Origin: an uncultured Ruminiclostridium sp.
Lineage (GTDB): Bacteria > Bacillota > Clostridia > Oscillospirales > Ruminococcaceae
NCBI GenBank assembly: GCA_910579265.1
Contig: CAJTTE010000008.1
Span: forward strand, 36,815-100,814
Direction: 5' to 3'
Length of the DNA: 64,000 bases
This document shows positions 42,871 through 52,625 of this stretch, piece after piece. Under the pieces are notes generated by a model. The model saw only the letters and a list, made by a program, of their open reading frames with translations. It did not search any database and was not told the DNA's origin. The position numbers were made by a program, and so were the translations under genes. Within the stretch, counting starts at the first letter, position 1, and each line of letters begins with the position of its first letter.

Positions 42871-43614
42871 TTGATAAAAGAAATGTTCAGCGATGAACAG
42901 GTGGCGGTATTTCAAAAATTTATAAGATCGGGTTTTGATATTGATGAGGTCAAAAGCACGCGGTTAAATGCAAATCAGCTTAAAGAGCTGTATCTCGGAA
43001 GGAAAGCCGGGGTGGATACTTCTTTATATTGTTCGCCTATGATATCGGCAGAAGAAATGAAGGAGCTGCGCCGGACGTTTTCCATTGTATTTGATAATTA
43101 TGATCAGGATCAGATAATACAGATCTTAGATGCAGCAAAACACGGCGTTAATTTCAGGATAATGCTTAAGCTTGAACTGGATCACTTACAAATGCGCCAG
43201 ATCAAGCTTGGCGAGCGTTACGGAATTGATACAAGCGTATATAATTCACCGAATTTCAGCGCCGAACAAATGCAGCAGCTGCGTTTTGAGCTGATTGTAC
43301 GGAAGGTTATCGAGACCATTAAAGAGAATCATTTTGAAAGATGGGAAAAAATTATTGAATCCGCAAAACATGAAAAACCTCCGACAGAAGATTCGGCGGA
43401 TTTGAATGATATTGTCTCCATGAGCAGAACGGACGGAGTTATTGAAACTTATATGTTTAATTCGGAGCTTGCGGTTATTGCAAATAAGGTTTATGAGAGG
43501 GTTTGTAAAATGCTGCTCGAAAATGAAAGGGTGCTTGTGGATGAAAGGGTGTTGCAGATCAAAATAATTGCCGATAGGGTTTCCGATAAATTGATGCGGA
43601 GAATTAAAGTTTGA
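42871..43614 (+). CDS. Helical-repeat protein, 247 aa
   Basis: AGGGAGGAG is 8 nt before TTG at 42871. Contains repeats of about 35 residues such as DQIIQILDAAKHGVNF, LDHLQMRQIKLGERYGID, FSAEQMQQLRFELIVRKV. Paralogous to the C-terminal part of the 609-aa protein at 44956, with a deletion in the middle. A family seen in Ruminococcus-type conjugative elements; function unknown. Confidence 0.75.
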   Translation: MIKEMFSDEQVAVFQKFIRSGFDIDEVKSTRLNANQLKELYLGRKAGVDTSLYCSPMISAEEMKELRRTFSIVFDNYDQDQIIQILDAAKHGVNFRIMLKLELDHLQMRQIKLGERYGIDTSVYNSPNFSAEQMQQLRFELIVRKVIETIKENHFERWEKIIESAKHEKPPTEDSADLNDIVSMSRTDGVIETYMFNSELAVIANKVYERVCKMLLENERVLVDERVLQIKIIADRVSDKLMRRIKV

Positions 43615-43667
43615 AAATACCATGGTTTTTGTGGTTGCCCTTTCCCTCAAATGCATTATATAATATT

Positions 43668-43725
43668 AAGGCAATACCGCACAATGACTGCGCAATTCAC
43701 ACACAATCATTGTGCGGTGTTGCCT
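43668..43725. mobile_element. MITE-like inverted-repeat element, short form
   Basis: AAGGCAATACCGCACAATGA (43668-43687) and its near-complement (43707-43725) flank a 19-base loop. In reverse orientation it matches the ends of the long copy at 12369-12548 with the internal part deleted. Confidence 0.85.
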
Positions 43726-43792
43726 GAAATATTTTTGCGAAAGCACTTTTTATACCGGATTGGTGACTTTCGCAGAAAGGCGGATCATAATA

Positions 43793-44278
43793 ATGAAAAA
43801 AATCAATTCAAACCTTGCGTATGCAATTTTATGTATGCATATTGACAATTTGGAGAAGCGTTACGAAAGGTTCAAAATTTTAAATGTAAGCGAAAGCAGA
43901 TTATATTCTATGTTGACGTCTGAAGAACACAGGAGTACAATAAATAAAAGAATTGAGACAGCGGATATGGCAATAACGGGAAAATTAAGCAGAGGCGAGA
44001 TTACTCCGATGATGCTGCCTGAGAAATGCAGGACAAGATCGTCATATATATATTATCTTCGTTATTTAAAAAACGCCGTTTTTCCGTTTGATCCCGTAAA
44101 AGCGGACGAATTAGCCTCCGAAGCCTATAAAAGCATACTGCTGAATCCTCTTATTGAGAACAAAGATTACTTTGACGAACATTATTTTTCGGTATTATTT
44201 GCAAACAGGAGAAAATATTATGTGGAGCAAAAAACGGCAGATCGCATATTTGACGGAGCAATTAGAAAAAGCGTATGA
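43793..44278 (+). CDS. Hypothetical protein, 161 aa
   Basis: ATG at 43793 with AAAGGCGG upstream; the open frame to its left crosses the MITE and is discarded. Helical, basic protein beginning MKKINSNLAYAILCMHIDNL. Overlaps the next gene by 59 nt. Unknown. Confidence 0.65.
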   Translation: MKKINSNLAYAILCMHIDNLEKRYERFKILNVSESRLYSMLTSEEHRSTINKRIETADMAITGKLSRGEITPMMLPEKCRTRSSYIYYLRYLKNAVFPFDPVKADELASEAYKSILLNPLIENKDYFDEHYFSVLFANRRKYYVEQKTADRIFDGAIRKSV

Positions 44279-44792
44279 AAAGTGTTATGTAAACAGGCAA
44301 AAAATCGAACTGTATCAAAATAAGTATAATAACCTTTTCGATCTTGTGTTTGACGAAAATGTTCATATGATTAATTCCGTTTGCGTTATTAACGATGAGG
44401 AATTTGTTATTTATACGGCAGGTTTTATTCATAGATTCGTTTCGGGCTTGTTTTGTAAATACGATTCGTATTTTGAGATGAATTTTATTATGAAAAAGTT
44501 ATCTTCCCGATATTTCCAAGAGGTGGCTCGTGGAGAAATTGAAATTAAAGGAAGAGCTCTTGAAATTGTAAATATCGACGCGAAACATTTTAGAATGGGA
44601 TATGGCGGAAGGCTTTTTGATTGTATTGAAAAATATGCTGCGGCAAATGAAATTAAAAAAATTTACGGAGATGTAGATATACATACTCCCATAGGATTGG
44701 ATAATCTGATCCGGTTTTATGAAAAACACGGATGTACAGTATACGGAGACTATCCTGATTTGCATTTCAGAAAAGAAATTACAGCTCAATAA
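44220..44792 (+). CDS. GNAT-like acetyltransferase with coiled-coil N-terminus
   Basis: ATG at 44220 with AGGAG upstream. The second half has the GNAT acetyl-CoA loop FRMGYGGRLFDCIEKYA and NLIRFYEKHGCTVYGDY. The first 45 residues are a coiled coil. Substrate unknown. Confidence 0.7.
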   Translation: MWSKKRQIAYLTEQLEKAYEKCYVNRQKIELYQNKYNNLFDLVFDENVHMINSVCVINDEEFVIYTAGFIHRFVSGLFCKYDSYFEMNFIMKKLSSRYFQEVARGEIEIKGRALEIVNIDAKHFRMGYGGRLFDCIEKYAAANEIKKIYGDVDIHTPIGLDNLIRFYEKHGCTVYGDYPDLHFRKEITAQ

Positions 44793-44955
44793 AACGGGCT
44801 CTAAAAATATAACAGGAAACAAGCGCTTGCTTAATGCAGGTGCTTTTTTATTATTTCATTTACAGGAGGAAAACACAAAATGTAATAATAATCGGCTTAA
44901 GAAATTGACATCATACGCTGTCCTATCGGCAAAACGGGGGGATAGGAGGACTATA

Positions 44956-46785
44956 ATGCCCGAACAAAACATTAGTAATATGGTTGCTGAAACCGAGGAG
45001 CTTTTAAAAAACATTGATGAGCAGTTTAAAACGCTATCGAACGAAGAGAACCTTAAGAAATATCTTCAAATTTTTGCACGTCATAGATACAGTACCTATA
45101 ACACAATGGCTGTCTATCTTCAAGAGCCAAATGCTACGCAAGTAGCAACCCAAAAAGCTTGGGAAAAAAAGGGGCGCAGTGTTATCGATGGGAAAGGAAT
45201 AAACATTCTTAAACCAATAATGGAAGAACGACAAGTTAAACAGCCCAAACTTAATGCCGAAACAAAGCAGGCTATGATTGATGAAGCAGGGAAACCGATT
45301 ATGGAAACCGTCACAAAGCAAGTGCTTACAGGCTATGAATTAATGACCGTATATGATGTTGCTCAAACGGAAGGACGGGCTGTTAATGAACAGAAGCATA
45401 ATTTAAACACAATATATGAAGCACTTTACGGAAAGAAAACTGAAGGAAACAATACCGAACAGAAAGTGCAAAGGGCTTTAAACAACTATGTAAAAGGGTT
45501 AAAATACCAAAACGATTTGCCGGCCAGCTCCAATGAGTTTATGCAGCAATGCACATATTTTGTTCTTTGTGAGTATTGCGGCTTGGATACCTCAAACATA
45601 TCGTTTCACAATTCACTGTCTTCCATTATTAATTTTGAAAATTCAGGTGAAATAAAGCGACTGCTTGACAGTGTGAATAAGGACTGCAAAGAATTCATCA
45701 ACTCTATTACAGAAAAATGTTCGAAAATTGAACGCAATAGAGCCGATGAAAAAAATACGAGGGAAAATATTCCCGCACAGGGCAAAGAAGGCATATCAGC
45801 TGTCGAAAAAGACAAAACAGGGTTTGAAAAACAAACAACTGAGCAGAAGTTTATCAATACGGCAAATTCAAAGAGCAGCGATAAGCAGACACAAAATTCG
45901 GCAAAAGCAAAATACAGTAATAAGCAGGTGGATGTATTACGAAAGTTTATCAGGGCGGGTTTTGATATTAATGATGTCAAAAACCCGGAGTTCAGCGAAA
46001 AGCAGCTTAATGAGTTATACCTAGGCAAAAAGGCGGGTATTGACATTTCCTTGTACTGTTTGCCTAAGGTATCGGCAGAGGTAATGAAGGAGTTTCGCAA
46101 GACTGCGTCGGCAGGTATAGATTTGAAGGAGATTGCACTAACTGTAATGCGCACGGGTGAGTATAATCGGGATCAGACACTGCAGATACTGGACGCGGCA
46201 AAACACGGTGTTAATTTTAAGAATATGCTTGATCCCGATTTGGATCACCTGCAAATGCGGCAAATTAAGCTCGGCGAGCGTTATGGGATTGATACAAACG
46301 TTTATGCTTCTCCCGATTTTACCGCTGAGCAAATGAAGGCTCTCAGAGTTGAACTTATTGTAAGAAAAGTGCTTGAAACCATCAAAGAGTTTTTCAAAGA
46401 AATCTGGGACAAGTTTTTAAAATTAACACAAACGGAATCGTCCAACAAATTAAACCAAGAAGTAGAGCAGAACGCTGATGAAACCGCTCCTTCTAAACAA
46501 CCGAAGGGAGCAGCAGATTTTTCGGCGTTTAGCGTTTTGTTAGGCAAAGTATATGGTAAAGTAAGTGAAGAAATTGACCAAGCTGAAAAGGGAATTGTAA
46601 ATGAAGCGGTATTGGATTTAAGGAGTACAGCAGAGGAGGCGGCAAAGGATATCAAAAAGTATTATAAATCCGTATATCAGCACGGATATGACGGCTATGA
46701 AGATATGAAAAGACAAGGCGGCGTAAACACTGATGAAAACGCACGGACTGTTGTGATTGAGGATGAACTTGAACCTGAGATGTAG
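44956..46785 (+). CDS. ArdC-N-like protein fused to helical repeats, 609 aa
   Basis: The N-terminal 130 residues match the ArdC/DUF1738 ssDNA-binding domain (RYSTYNTMAVYLQEPNATQV, then GRSVIDGKGINILKP). The zinc protease half of ArdC is absent. The C-terminal 300 residues carry the same helical repeats as 42871. ArdC-type domains protect incoming conjugative DNA. AGGAGG precedes the ATG at 44956. Confidence 0.75.
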   Translation: MPEQNISNMVAETEELLKNIDEQFKTLSNEENLKKYLQIFARHRYSTYNTMAVYLQEPNATQVATQKAWEKKGRSVIDGKGINILKPIMEERQVKQPKLNAETKQAMIDEAGKPIMETVTKQVLTGYELMTVYDVAQTEGRAVNEQKHNLNTIYEALYGKKTEGNNTEQKVQRALNNYVKGLKYQNDLPASSNEFMQQCTYFVLCEYCGLDTSNISFHNSLSSIINFENSGEIKRLLDSVNKDCKEFINSITEKCSKIERNRADEKNTRENIPAQGKEGISAVEKDKTGFEKQTTEQKFINTANSKSSDKQTQNSAKAKYSNKQVDVLRKFIRAGFDINDVKNPEFSEKQLNELYLGKKAGIDISLYCLPKVSAEVMKEFRKTASAGIDLKEIALTVMRTGEYNRDQTLQILDAAKHGVNFKNMLDPDLDHLQMRQIKLGERYGIDTNVYASPDFTAEQMKALRVELIVRKVLETIKEFFKEIWDKFLKLTQTESSNKLNQEVEQNADETAPSKQPKGAADFSAFSVLLGKVYGKVSEEIDQAEKGIVNEAVLDLRSTAEEAAKDIKKYYKSVYQHGYDGYEDMKRQGGVNTDENARTVVIEDELEPEM

Positions 46786-46803
46786 AAAGGAATGTGAAAG
46801 AAA

Positions 46804-47424
46804 ATGAGTAAGGTTATTGAAAAACTGGAAACGTCAAGTCAAACTTGGACAAACGTAACGTTATACCAAAACATTAGTGAAGCGACCAAGGCAGGAATGA
46901 ATTTTATGTATAATGATAAGGAAGGTACTCTTTTCGGTGAGGTTTCGGATGATGGAAAGAACCTGAATAAGGTGGGGTTTGTACCATACAGAGGGTATTA
47001 TCCTGATTATCTCAAGATTTCAAGGGAGGACGATCCTATTGCAATAGAGAAGCATGATAAGGCTTTTACCGCGGAAGTAGATCACATAAAGATTACGGTA
47101 TTAGACGGCGAAATAAGCGAAGGGGAAATGAAGGCTTATGTTGATAGGGGACGAAAAAAATATCCGAATACACCGATTAAAGGAATAAACATTTCCGTTG
47201 TTGACAGTAATTGTGTCGATATCGAATATAGTTTCGGCGTTATACCCATTCAGCGTATCCGTAGAGTAACAGGTTATTTGGCGGGGACGGTTGACCGTTT
47301 TAACGATGCCAAACAAGCAGAGGTAAGAGACAGAGTAAAGCACGATGTATCTCAGCAGAACTTTGAGGATGTATATATTGACAACGAGGAAGGTAAAACG
47401 GATTGTCCCGAGCCCGAAATGTGA
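46804..47424 (+). CDS. Protein with NrdD-tail-like domain, 206 aa
   Basis: The N-terminal half is unassigned (LPCF-type domain resembling YodL/DUF4316-like small folds is possible). The C-terminal half has VDIEYSFGVIPIQRIRRVTG and AGTVDRFNDAKQAE, strongly similar to the 88-aa protein at 10104 and to the NrdD tail. AAAGGAATG upstream of the ATG. Confidence 0.7.
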   Translation: MSKVIEKLETSSQTWTNVTLYQNISEATKAGMNFMYNDKEGTLFGEVSDDGKNLNKVGFVPYRGYYPDYLKISREDDPIAIEKHDKAFTAEVDHIKITVLDGEISEGEMKAYVDRGRKKYPNTPIKGINISVVDSNCVDIEYSFGVIPIQRIRRVTGYLAGTVDRFNDAKQAEVRDRVKHDVSQQNFEDVYIDNEEGKTDCPEPEM

Positions 47425-47437
47425 TATGCAGAGCAGA

Positions 47438-47460
47438 GGAAGCTTCTTAAGCTTCCTTTA
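47438..47460 (+). terminator. Terminator
   Basis: Perfect GGAAGCTT-ctt-AAGCTTCC hairpin followed by TTTA. Confidence 0.7.
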
Positions 47461-47521
47461 ATGCGGCGGTTATTCCGACGGTTGCAACCCCGTAATAAAA
47501 TGTGAAAAGGAGTGAAAGAAA

Positions 47522-48535
47522 GTGGAGGATAATGAAATAATAAAGCGATTAATGGAGCTTAGTGAAGACGGGGAAGATGAAGAAGAAAACATTCCGTCCG
47601 GTAATTCCGGAGAAACTGAGCTTGAGTTTTCATTGATGGAGGATTTCCCGGGGCACAGGTTTTCCCTTTACGAGGGCGAACGGCTTGACGACATGGTGGA
47701 GAGCATTAAGCAGGTCGGAATTTTGGAAAACATTCTTTTATGGAAGCATAACGGAAGGTATATCATACTCAGCGGTCATAACCGTAAGAAGGCCGCAATG
47801 CTTGCAGGCTACACCAAAGGCCCGGTCGCAATAAAAACAGATCTCACTATGGATGAGGCAAGGTTTATTGTATGTGAGAGCAATTTCAGGCAGCGGAGTT
47901 TTTCGGATATGAAACATTCCGATCGGGCATTCAGCCTTGCCGAGCATTACAAGACAATGAAGAATCAGGGTATACGAAAGGACTTGATTGAAGCTATAGA
48001 TAAAAACATTATGCAAAAAAATGATGATTTTTACGATGATGAAGCGGAAAACTTAACTTGTGCTAAAATTGAGCACAGGTTGAAGAGCAGAGATTTATTA
48101 AGTAAGGAGTACAAGTTAAATCATTTCACCATATCTCAGTATATAAAAATTGCCGAATTGTCTGCGGAGCTTCTCAATCTGCTTGACGAAGGACATATTG
48201 CATTTGCCGCCGCTTACCAATTTACATTCATTACTGACATGGAGGCGCAAAAAACTATTGCAAAGGCAGTACAAAATGGTATAAAAATCTTGGCTTCTAA
48301 AGCCAAAGCTCTCAGAGAATATTTTGAGAGGAATGGAAGTTTATCGGAAGAAGATATTAAGGAGCTGCTTAAGAAACGCTCAAAGAAAGAAACTATAGTA
48401 ACGATAAGTCAAAAGGACGTCAGAAAATTCTTTGCTAACGGAGAAACCAATAAGCAAATCAAAGAAACGATTATTGAGCTTTTGGAGCTTTACTATTCGG
48501 ATTACTTAAAGCGAAAGGAGCGGACAAATGAATAG
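47522..48535 (+). CDS. Second ParB-like protein, 337 aa
   Basis: GTG start with AAAGGAG upstream. ParB N-domain (GHRFSLYEGERLDDMVESIK, then IILSGHNRKKAAMLAGY) and helical HTH region. No parA beside it. Likely regulator or partition accessory of the element. Confidence 0.85.
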   Translation: MEDNEIIKRLMELSEDGEDEEENIPSGNSGETELEFSLMEDFPGHRFSLYEGERLDDMVESIKQVGILENILLWKHNGRYIILSGHNRKKAAMLAGYTKGPVAIKTDLTMDEARFIVCESNFRQRSFSDMKHSDRAFSLAEHYKTMKNQGIRKDLIEAIDKNIMQKNDDFYDDEAENLTCAKIEHRLKSRDLLSKEYKLNHFTISQYIKIAELSAELLNLLDEGHIAFAAAYQFTFITDMEAQKTIAKAVQNGIKILASKAKALREYFERNGSLSEEDIKELLKKRSKKETIVTISQKDVRKFFANGETNKQIKETIIELLELYYSDYLKRKERTNE

Positions 48536-49604
48536 CGGATATAAATATACGGAAGAACAGTGGAAGGCAATCACCAATGCGGACTGTATCGAAACGGCAA
48601 AAGCTTTAGGATATGAATTTGATGAAAAGCGTTCCGATAAAAGCGCCCTGCGTATTAAAGAAAACGGAGGGCTCTTCGTTTGGAAAAGCGGCAAAGGGTT
48701 TTATCAGCACAGCACAGGCGATAAGGGACGTGCTATTGAATTGGTGATGAAGGCTAACGGCTGTAATTATATCAGCGCTATGGACTTTATCTTTTCAAAT
48801 GTTCTGCGCAGATCGGATTATGAAATCAATCTGCAAAAACATTCGGATTATAACAAGCCAAATAAAGAGAAATTTGAAAAAGAATATATTGAATTTGTTT
48901 TGCCTAAACAAGAGGAAGGCAAGCCAAGCAGAGTTTACGCATATTTAAGTTACACAAGATGTATTTCAAGAAAAGTTATTGAGGAAGCATTTGAAAAAAA
49001 GATTTTATATCAGGACAGTAAATTTGGCAACTGCTGCTTTGTGGGATATGACAAGGACAATGTTCCTCGTTATTGTTCAAAAAGAGGGACAAACACCGAT
49101 ATTCAATTTCGCGGTGAGGTCACCGGTTCAGATAAGAAATTCGGATGGAAGCTTCAAGGGAGTAATGAAACTGGCGCGAAGCTGTATATTTTTGAAGCGC
49201 CCATTGACGCAATGAGCCACGCTTCATTAAATCAGTTGGCAGGGCGTGACTGGAGACAGGACACAAGGTTATCGATGGGCGGCTGTTCAATGCTTGCAGT
49301 TGATCAGCACCTTAAGGATTATCCCGGTAAGTACAGCGAAATTGTAATATGCACAGACAACGATGAAGCCGGAAATAAAATGGCGGGAATTATATCGGAG
49401 AAACTGAGCGGCGAGTACAAAGTTACCCGCCGCTCTTCTGTTTCAAAGGACTGGAACGAGGATTTGACACGCATTAGTAAGCTTGCGGCAGATTATAAAA
49501 CATCAATGGAAAACGCTATGAGCATATATTACAGCCGTAGCTGCCGGCATACAGAGAAAGAGCAGGAAGCAGCAGAAGAGGATTATTTGGAAGCAGAGCC
49601 TTAG
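48528..49604 (+). CDS. DUF3991/Toprim primase-like protein
   Basis: 358 residues: DUF3991-like centre (PSRVYAYLSYTRCISRKVIE) and TOPRIM motifs LYIFEAPIDAMS and EIVICTDNDEAGNK. Such proteins are common in conjugative elements and may prime transferred single strands. Overlaps the ParB-like stop by 8 nt. Confidence 0.85.
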   Translation: MNSGYKYTEEQWKAITNADCIETAKALGYEFDEKRSDKSALRIKENGGLFVWKSGKGFYQHSTGDKGRAIELVMKANGCNYISAMDFIFSNVLRRSDYEINLQKHSDYNKPNKEKFEKEYIEFVLPKQEEGKPSRVYAYLSYTRCISRKVIEEAFEKKILYQDSKFGNCCFVGYDKDNVPRYCSKRGTNTDIQFRGEVTGSDKKFGWKLQGSNETGAKLYIFEAPIDAMSHASLNQLAGRDWRQDTRLSMGGCSMLAVDQHLKDYPGKYSEIVICTDNDEAGNKMAGIISEKLSGEYKVTRRSSVSKDWNEDLTRISKLAADYKTSMENAMSIYYSRSCRHTEKEQEAAEEDYLEAEP

Positions 49605-49980
49605 AAAAGGATGGTTTTGACTTAAAAATCAGCTTAGTTTTTTCTCAAAATTCCCAAAAAACGTTATGAATATAACGGCAAGAATAGAGGGGTGTCCCCT
49701 CTACTTGACAGCCAAACGCCAAAGGCGTTTGCAGGGGGTGTGATTTGCAGAACTGTCCTAAAAAGGGGTGTTATCTTAAAAATGCAATGGAAAATTGTAT
49801 TTTTGGATATATTAGGGGCTATATGAAAAAGCCGCAAATTGCGCAACTTCTACTAAATGCGATGCTTTTAGCGAAATTGTACAAATTTGCTTTGTTTTCA
49901 GATAAGCCTTAATTAAACCTTGCCTCCGTTGTGAACAAAAAATTTGTTTCCAGTGGAGACACAAAAAAAGGAGGAAAAAT
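49605..49980 (+). other. Hairpin-rich gap, possible regulatory or transfer-origin region
   Basis: Contains GAGGGG-tgt-CCCCTC, AAACGCC-aaa-GGCGTTT, and the third ParB-site-like palindrome (GTTTCC-agt-GGAGAC, 49946-49960). No gene seen. An oriT is possible but no nic site is recognisable. Confidence 0.4.
49940..49966. promoter_or_regulatory. ParB-site-like palindrome, third copy
   Basis: AAATTT-GTTTCC-agt-GGAGAC-ACAAA, matching the larger site in parB at nearly every position. It lies just before the ribosome binding site of the SpoVG-like gene. Confidence 0.6.
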
Positions 49981-51015
49981 ATGAAGGTAACAGCAAAGGT
50001 ATATCCCACAGAGGGAAACACAAATGTGGCGGCAATGGCAACCGTTAAAATTAACGATGAAATTGTGCTGCATAATGTAAGGCTTGTTAACGGCACAAGC
50101 GGTCTGTTTGTGCAAATGCCTGCGATTAAGGTAAACGGGACGTTCAATGATATTTTCTTTCCCATTACAGCAGAAGCCCGTAAGCAGATCAACGATGAAG
50201 TGATCGCAAGGTACAATAAGCCCGTTAATATCCGTGAGCTTGAGGTTATAGGCAATTTTGAGGAGATCAACGGTGTTTCTGAGGAGGAAAGGATCACCGA
50301 ATACTCTCAGCACTATGACACACATTTCTTAAAGGACGGCGTTCCTGCTTCAAAACTTTATAATATGCTTTCTAACGCCGAGGCATATTACAGAGAATCA
50401 GGCATTGACACAAATGAATTTGTACGTCAGAATGCTAAAGAAGAGACAGCGGCACCTTCAAAAATCACCGCGTCATTAAAACCCGTCACGGACAAGGGAA
50501 ATGTTAAGGCAACAGGGCAAATCACAATTGATGACTCTTTAGTCATTACAGGTGTAAAGGTGATTGAAAGTGAAAAGGGATTATTTGCAAGTATGCCTTC
50601 CTACACCGATAGATACAATGAGTGGAAGGATTACGCAAATCCCGTTACAAAAGAGGCTTTTGACAGAATACAGACAACTGTACTTAATAAGTACCGCAGT
50701 TTGGGAACGGTGCAGGGCAACGTCAAATATACCGATATTGGAGACAAAGAAGACATACGGCATACGAAGAATCTTGATAACGAATACGCCAAAACCCTTA
50801 TCGGCAAGCTTGAAGCAGCGGGAATAAAGTACAGTGCAAAGGTCGGGGAGAAAAGCACGGCTATTGCGTTTCATAAGGACAGCGTAGAAGCTGTTAAGAA
50901 GCTTAGCAATGAGGCCAGGGATGAATTTAAGGCCGCAAGGAATGCGGCGGCGGAAGCTGAAACGCCGCTTGCTTCCGAGGAAGCGCCGCCCGAGGAGTTT
51001 GAGCCGGAGATGTAG
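49981..51015 (+). CDS. Protein with two SpoVG domains, 344 aa
   Basis: Domain 1 at about 1-80 (VKINDEIVLHNVRLVNGTSG, FFPITAEARKQI) and domain 2 at about 165-245 (ITIDDSLVITGVKVIESEKG, NPVTKEAFDRI) both match SpoVG, a small RNA/DNA-binding regulator that is normally single-domain. The remaining C-terminus is helical. AAGGAGG precedes the ATG. Confidence 0.85.
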   Translation: MKVTAKVYPTEGNTNVAAMATVKINDEIVLHNVRLVNGTSGLFVQMPAIKVNGTFNDIFFPITAEARKQINDEVIARYNKPVNIRELEVIGNFEEINGVSEEERITEYSQHYDTHFLKDGVPASKLYNMLSNAEAYYRESGIDTNEFVRQNAKEETAAPSKITASLKPVTDKGNVKATGQITIDDSLVITGVKVIESEKGLFASMPSYTDRYNEWKDYANPVTKEAFDRIQTTVLNKYRSLGTVQGNVKYTDIGDKEDIRHTKNLDNEYAKTLIGKLEAAGIKYSAKVGEKSTAIAFHKDSVEAVKKLSNEARDEFKAARNAAAEAETPLASEEAPPEEFEPEM

Positions 51016-51059
51016 GAACGGGATTAACAGCGGGGCTTTTGCTCCGCTTTTTACATATG

Positions 51060-51088
51060 TTGACACGTGAAATAAAACAAAGTAAAAT
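51060..51088 (+). promoter_or_regulatory. Promoter TTGACA-17-TAAAAT
   Basis: -35 at 51060-51065 and -10 at 51083-51088. Its position argues for the downstream ATG at 51111 as start of the next gene. Confidence 0.7.
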
Positions 51089-51110
51089 AAAAAAGGATGG
51101 CTATTTTAGT

Positions 51111-51434
51111 ATGGGTGATAGACGGGCGAGGAAAAGGTTAAATAAATTCTGTCTTAATATGAGACGGAATGAGCGGTTGAACAACGATATCTGCTTTAAA
51201 CTTATTAAAGAATTTAAGGAGCTCTACATTAAATGTAAAGCTGATGAAAAATATAACGGAATGTTTACACACTACAGATATTTAATAAGGCTGGCTCCCA
51301 TTCGTCAAGCCTTCGAAAAAAACGATTATTCTTTGGCTTTGCATGAACTCAATACAATATTCGCTCTTGATGATATATATCAGTTGAGGATCAGAACATC
51401 TCTCATTGACCTGCTGAATAAATATATACACTAA
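51111..51434 (+). CDS. Hypothetical basic helical protein, 107 aa
   Basis: Begins MGDRRARKRLNKFCLNMRRN; helical and basic. Start chosen because a promoter overlaps the upstream alternative. Unknown function. Confidence 0.6.
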   Translation: MGDRRARKRLNKFCLNMRRNERLNNDICFKLIKEFKELYIKCKADEKYNGMFTHYRYLIRLAPIRQAFEKNDYSLALHELNTIFALDDIYQLRIRTSLIDLLNKYIH

Positions 51435-51447
51435 AGGAATTGAAGCT

Positions 51448-52137
51448 ATGTTCTCAAAGTTTAGAAAAAAAGGGGTGTTTCTATACGACCCTACCAGTTA
51501 TTCAAACGCGATCAATTTTATAGAAAGTTTTGTAATTTTAAGTTGCAGCACAAAAGAAGAGGCTCGGTCGTGTTTAAATTATTTTCTTGAGGTTGTCGGT
51601 CGTGATATTGAAACATCGGTTCAAGCTTTGCATATTTACAAGGATGCATATTGTACCGCCGCAGAAAGACCGTTTCCCGAATACTGTCATACTGATTTTA
51701 ACACTTCCATATATCTTGTTGATGAAAAGAATACTGTTCCCATCGACCTTAGTAAAAACATTGTCATAACCAAACCCTGGTGTATGTATGAAAGATTGCT
51801 TCCGAATTTGAAAAATATAAAAGCAAACGAATTCAAATATGATAAATCCAATCACTTTTCAACTTTTTATCCATATATGAATATTTGTGCAGTATGGAAC
51901 GTATGCCATTCCATCTCTTGTGGTAAGCATTTTAAGAAAGGTATTATTTATTCTGCTGTCTATGATACTGAGACGGCGTTTAAATATATTGACACCGACG
52001 GCCGACGTTGGATTTTTAAAGGAGGATTTGAATCTGATTATGATGTTAAGGATTTCAGGTTTGCATTTCTTTTTAAAATAGCAAAACTCTTATTTGATAT
52101 TACTCATGATAAAAACGGAGAAGTTATTGACGATTAA
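51448..52137 (+). CDS. Hypothetical protein, 229 aa
   Basis: AAAGGAA precedes the ATG. Contains CAVWNVCHSISCGKHFKKGI, reminiscent of DUF6710-type proteins, but I am not sure. Likely co-transcribed with the gene before. Confidence 0.65.
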   Translation: MFSKFRKKGVFLYDPTSYSNAINFIESFVILSCSTKEEARSCLNYFLEVVGRDIETSVQALHIYKDAYCTAAERPFPEYCHTDFNTSIYLVDEKNTVPIDLSKNIVITKPWCMYERLLPNLKNIKANEFKYDKSNHFSTFYPYMNICAVWNVCHSISCGKHFKKGIIYSAVYDTETAFKYIDTDGRRWIFKGGFESDYDVKDFRFAFLFKIAKLLFDITHDKNGEVIDD

Positions 52138-52149
52138 AGCATTTTAGAA

Positions 52150-52168
52150 GCGCTTGATTTTAATGGGT
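52150..52168 (+). repeat. Left half of a split terminator hairpin
   Basis: GCGCTTGATTTTAATG here, and AATGTCAAGCGC at 54739-54750, are the two halves of a hairpin found whole at 57810-57835. About 2.57 kb with the TcmP pair now separates them. Confidence 0.7.
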
Positions 52169-52208
52169 AATATCCTTAACGGAGAAATCACGAAAAACCG
52201 AATAGAAT

Positions 52209-52246
52209 AGCAAATGGCACATCTCAATAAGGTGTGCCATTTTGCT
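52209..52246. terminator. Bidirectional terminator
   Basis: AGCAAA-TGGCAC pairs with GTGCCA-TTTTGCT around a 13-base loop. Confidence 0.8.
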
Positions 52247-52596
52247 AGTATGTAACGTAGACAATACAACGGACGATATTAAAATCACTTGTCGTCAGGT
52301 TTTACGGCGTTATGCGATTATAATTCACTATAAAGCTGTTCAGCACATAGTATTAGCAGAAGAAGTATTGGAAAATTTCTTCAAGTTCGTCTAACGAGTT
52401 GATTATTTGATGAATTGACATTTTGTGTATCACATCCGTTCGGATATCAAATATACTCAAAATGTTACAGCTATTCTGCTTTAGTTTAGTTCTGTAAACG
52501 AGAATCAATCCACAGTACTACCCATCGACAATATAAATCTCATATGGAATCGATGTAAATTTAAGATGAACCCAATTAAAAGATTGAAAAAAGCTA

Positions 52597-52625
52597 TTGA
52601 TTTTTTGTGAAAAATGCTGTATAAT
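52597..52625 (+). promoter_or_regulatory. Promoter of the TcmP module
   Basis: TTGATT (52597-52602), 17-bp spacer, TATAAT (52620-52625). Confidence 0.75.

Noticed and set aside
43712..43792. N-terminal extension of the 161-aa protein
   Set aside because: The extension reads through the MITE; the ribosome binding site supports the later ATG.
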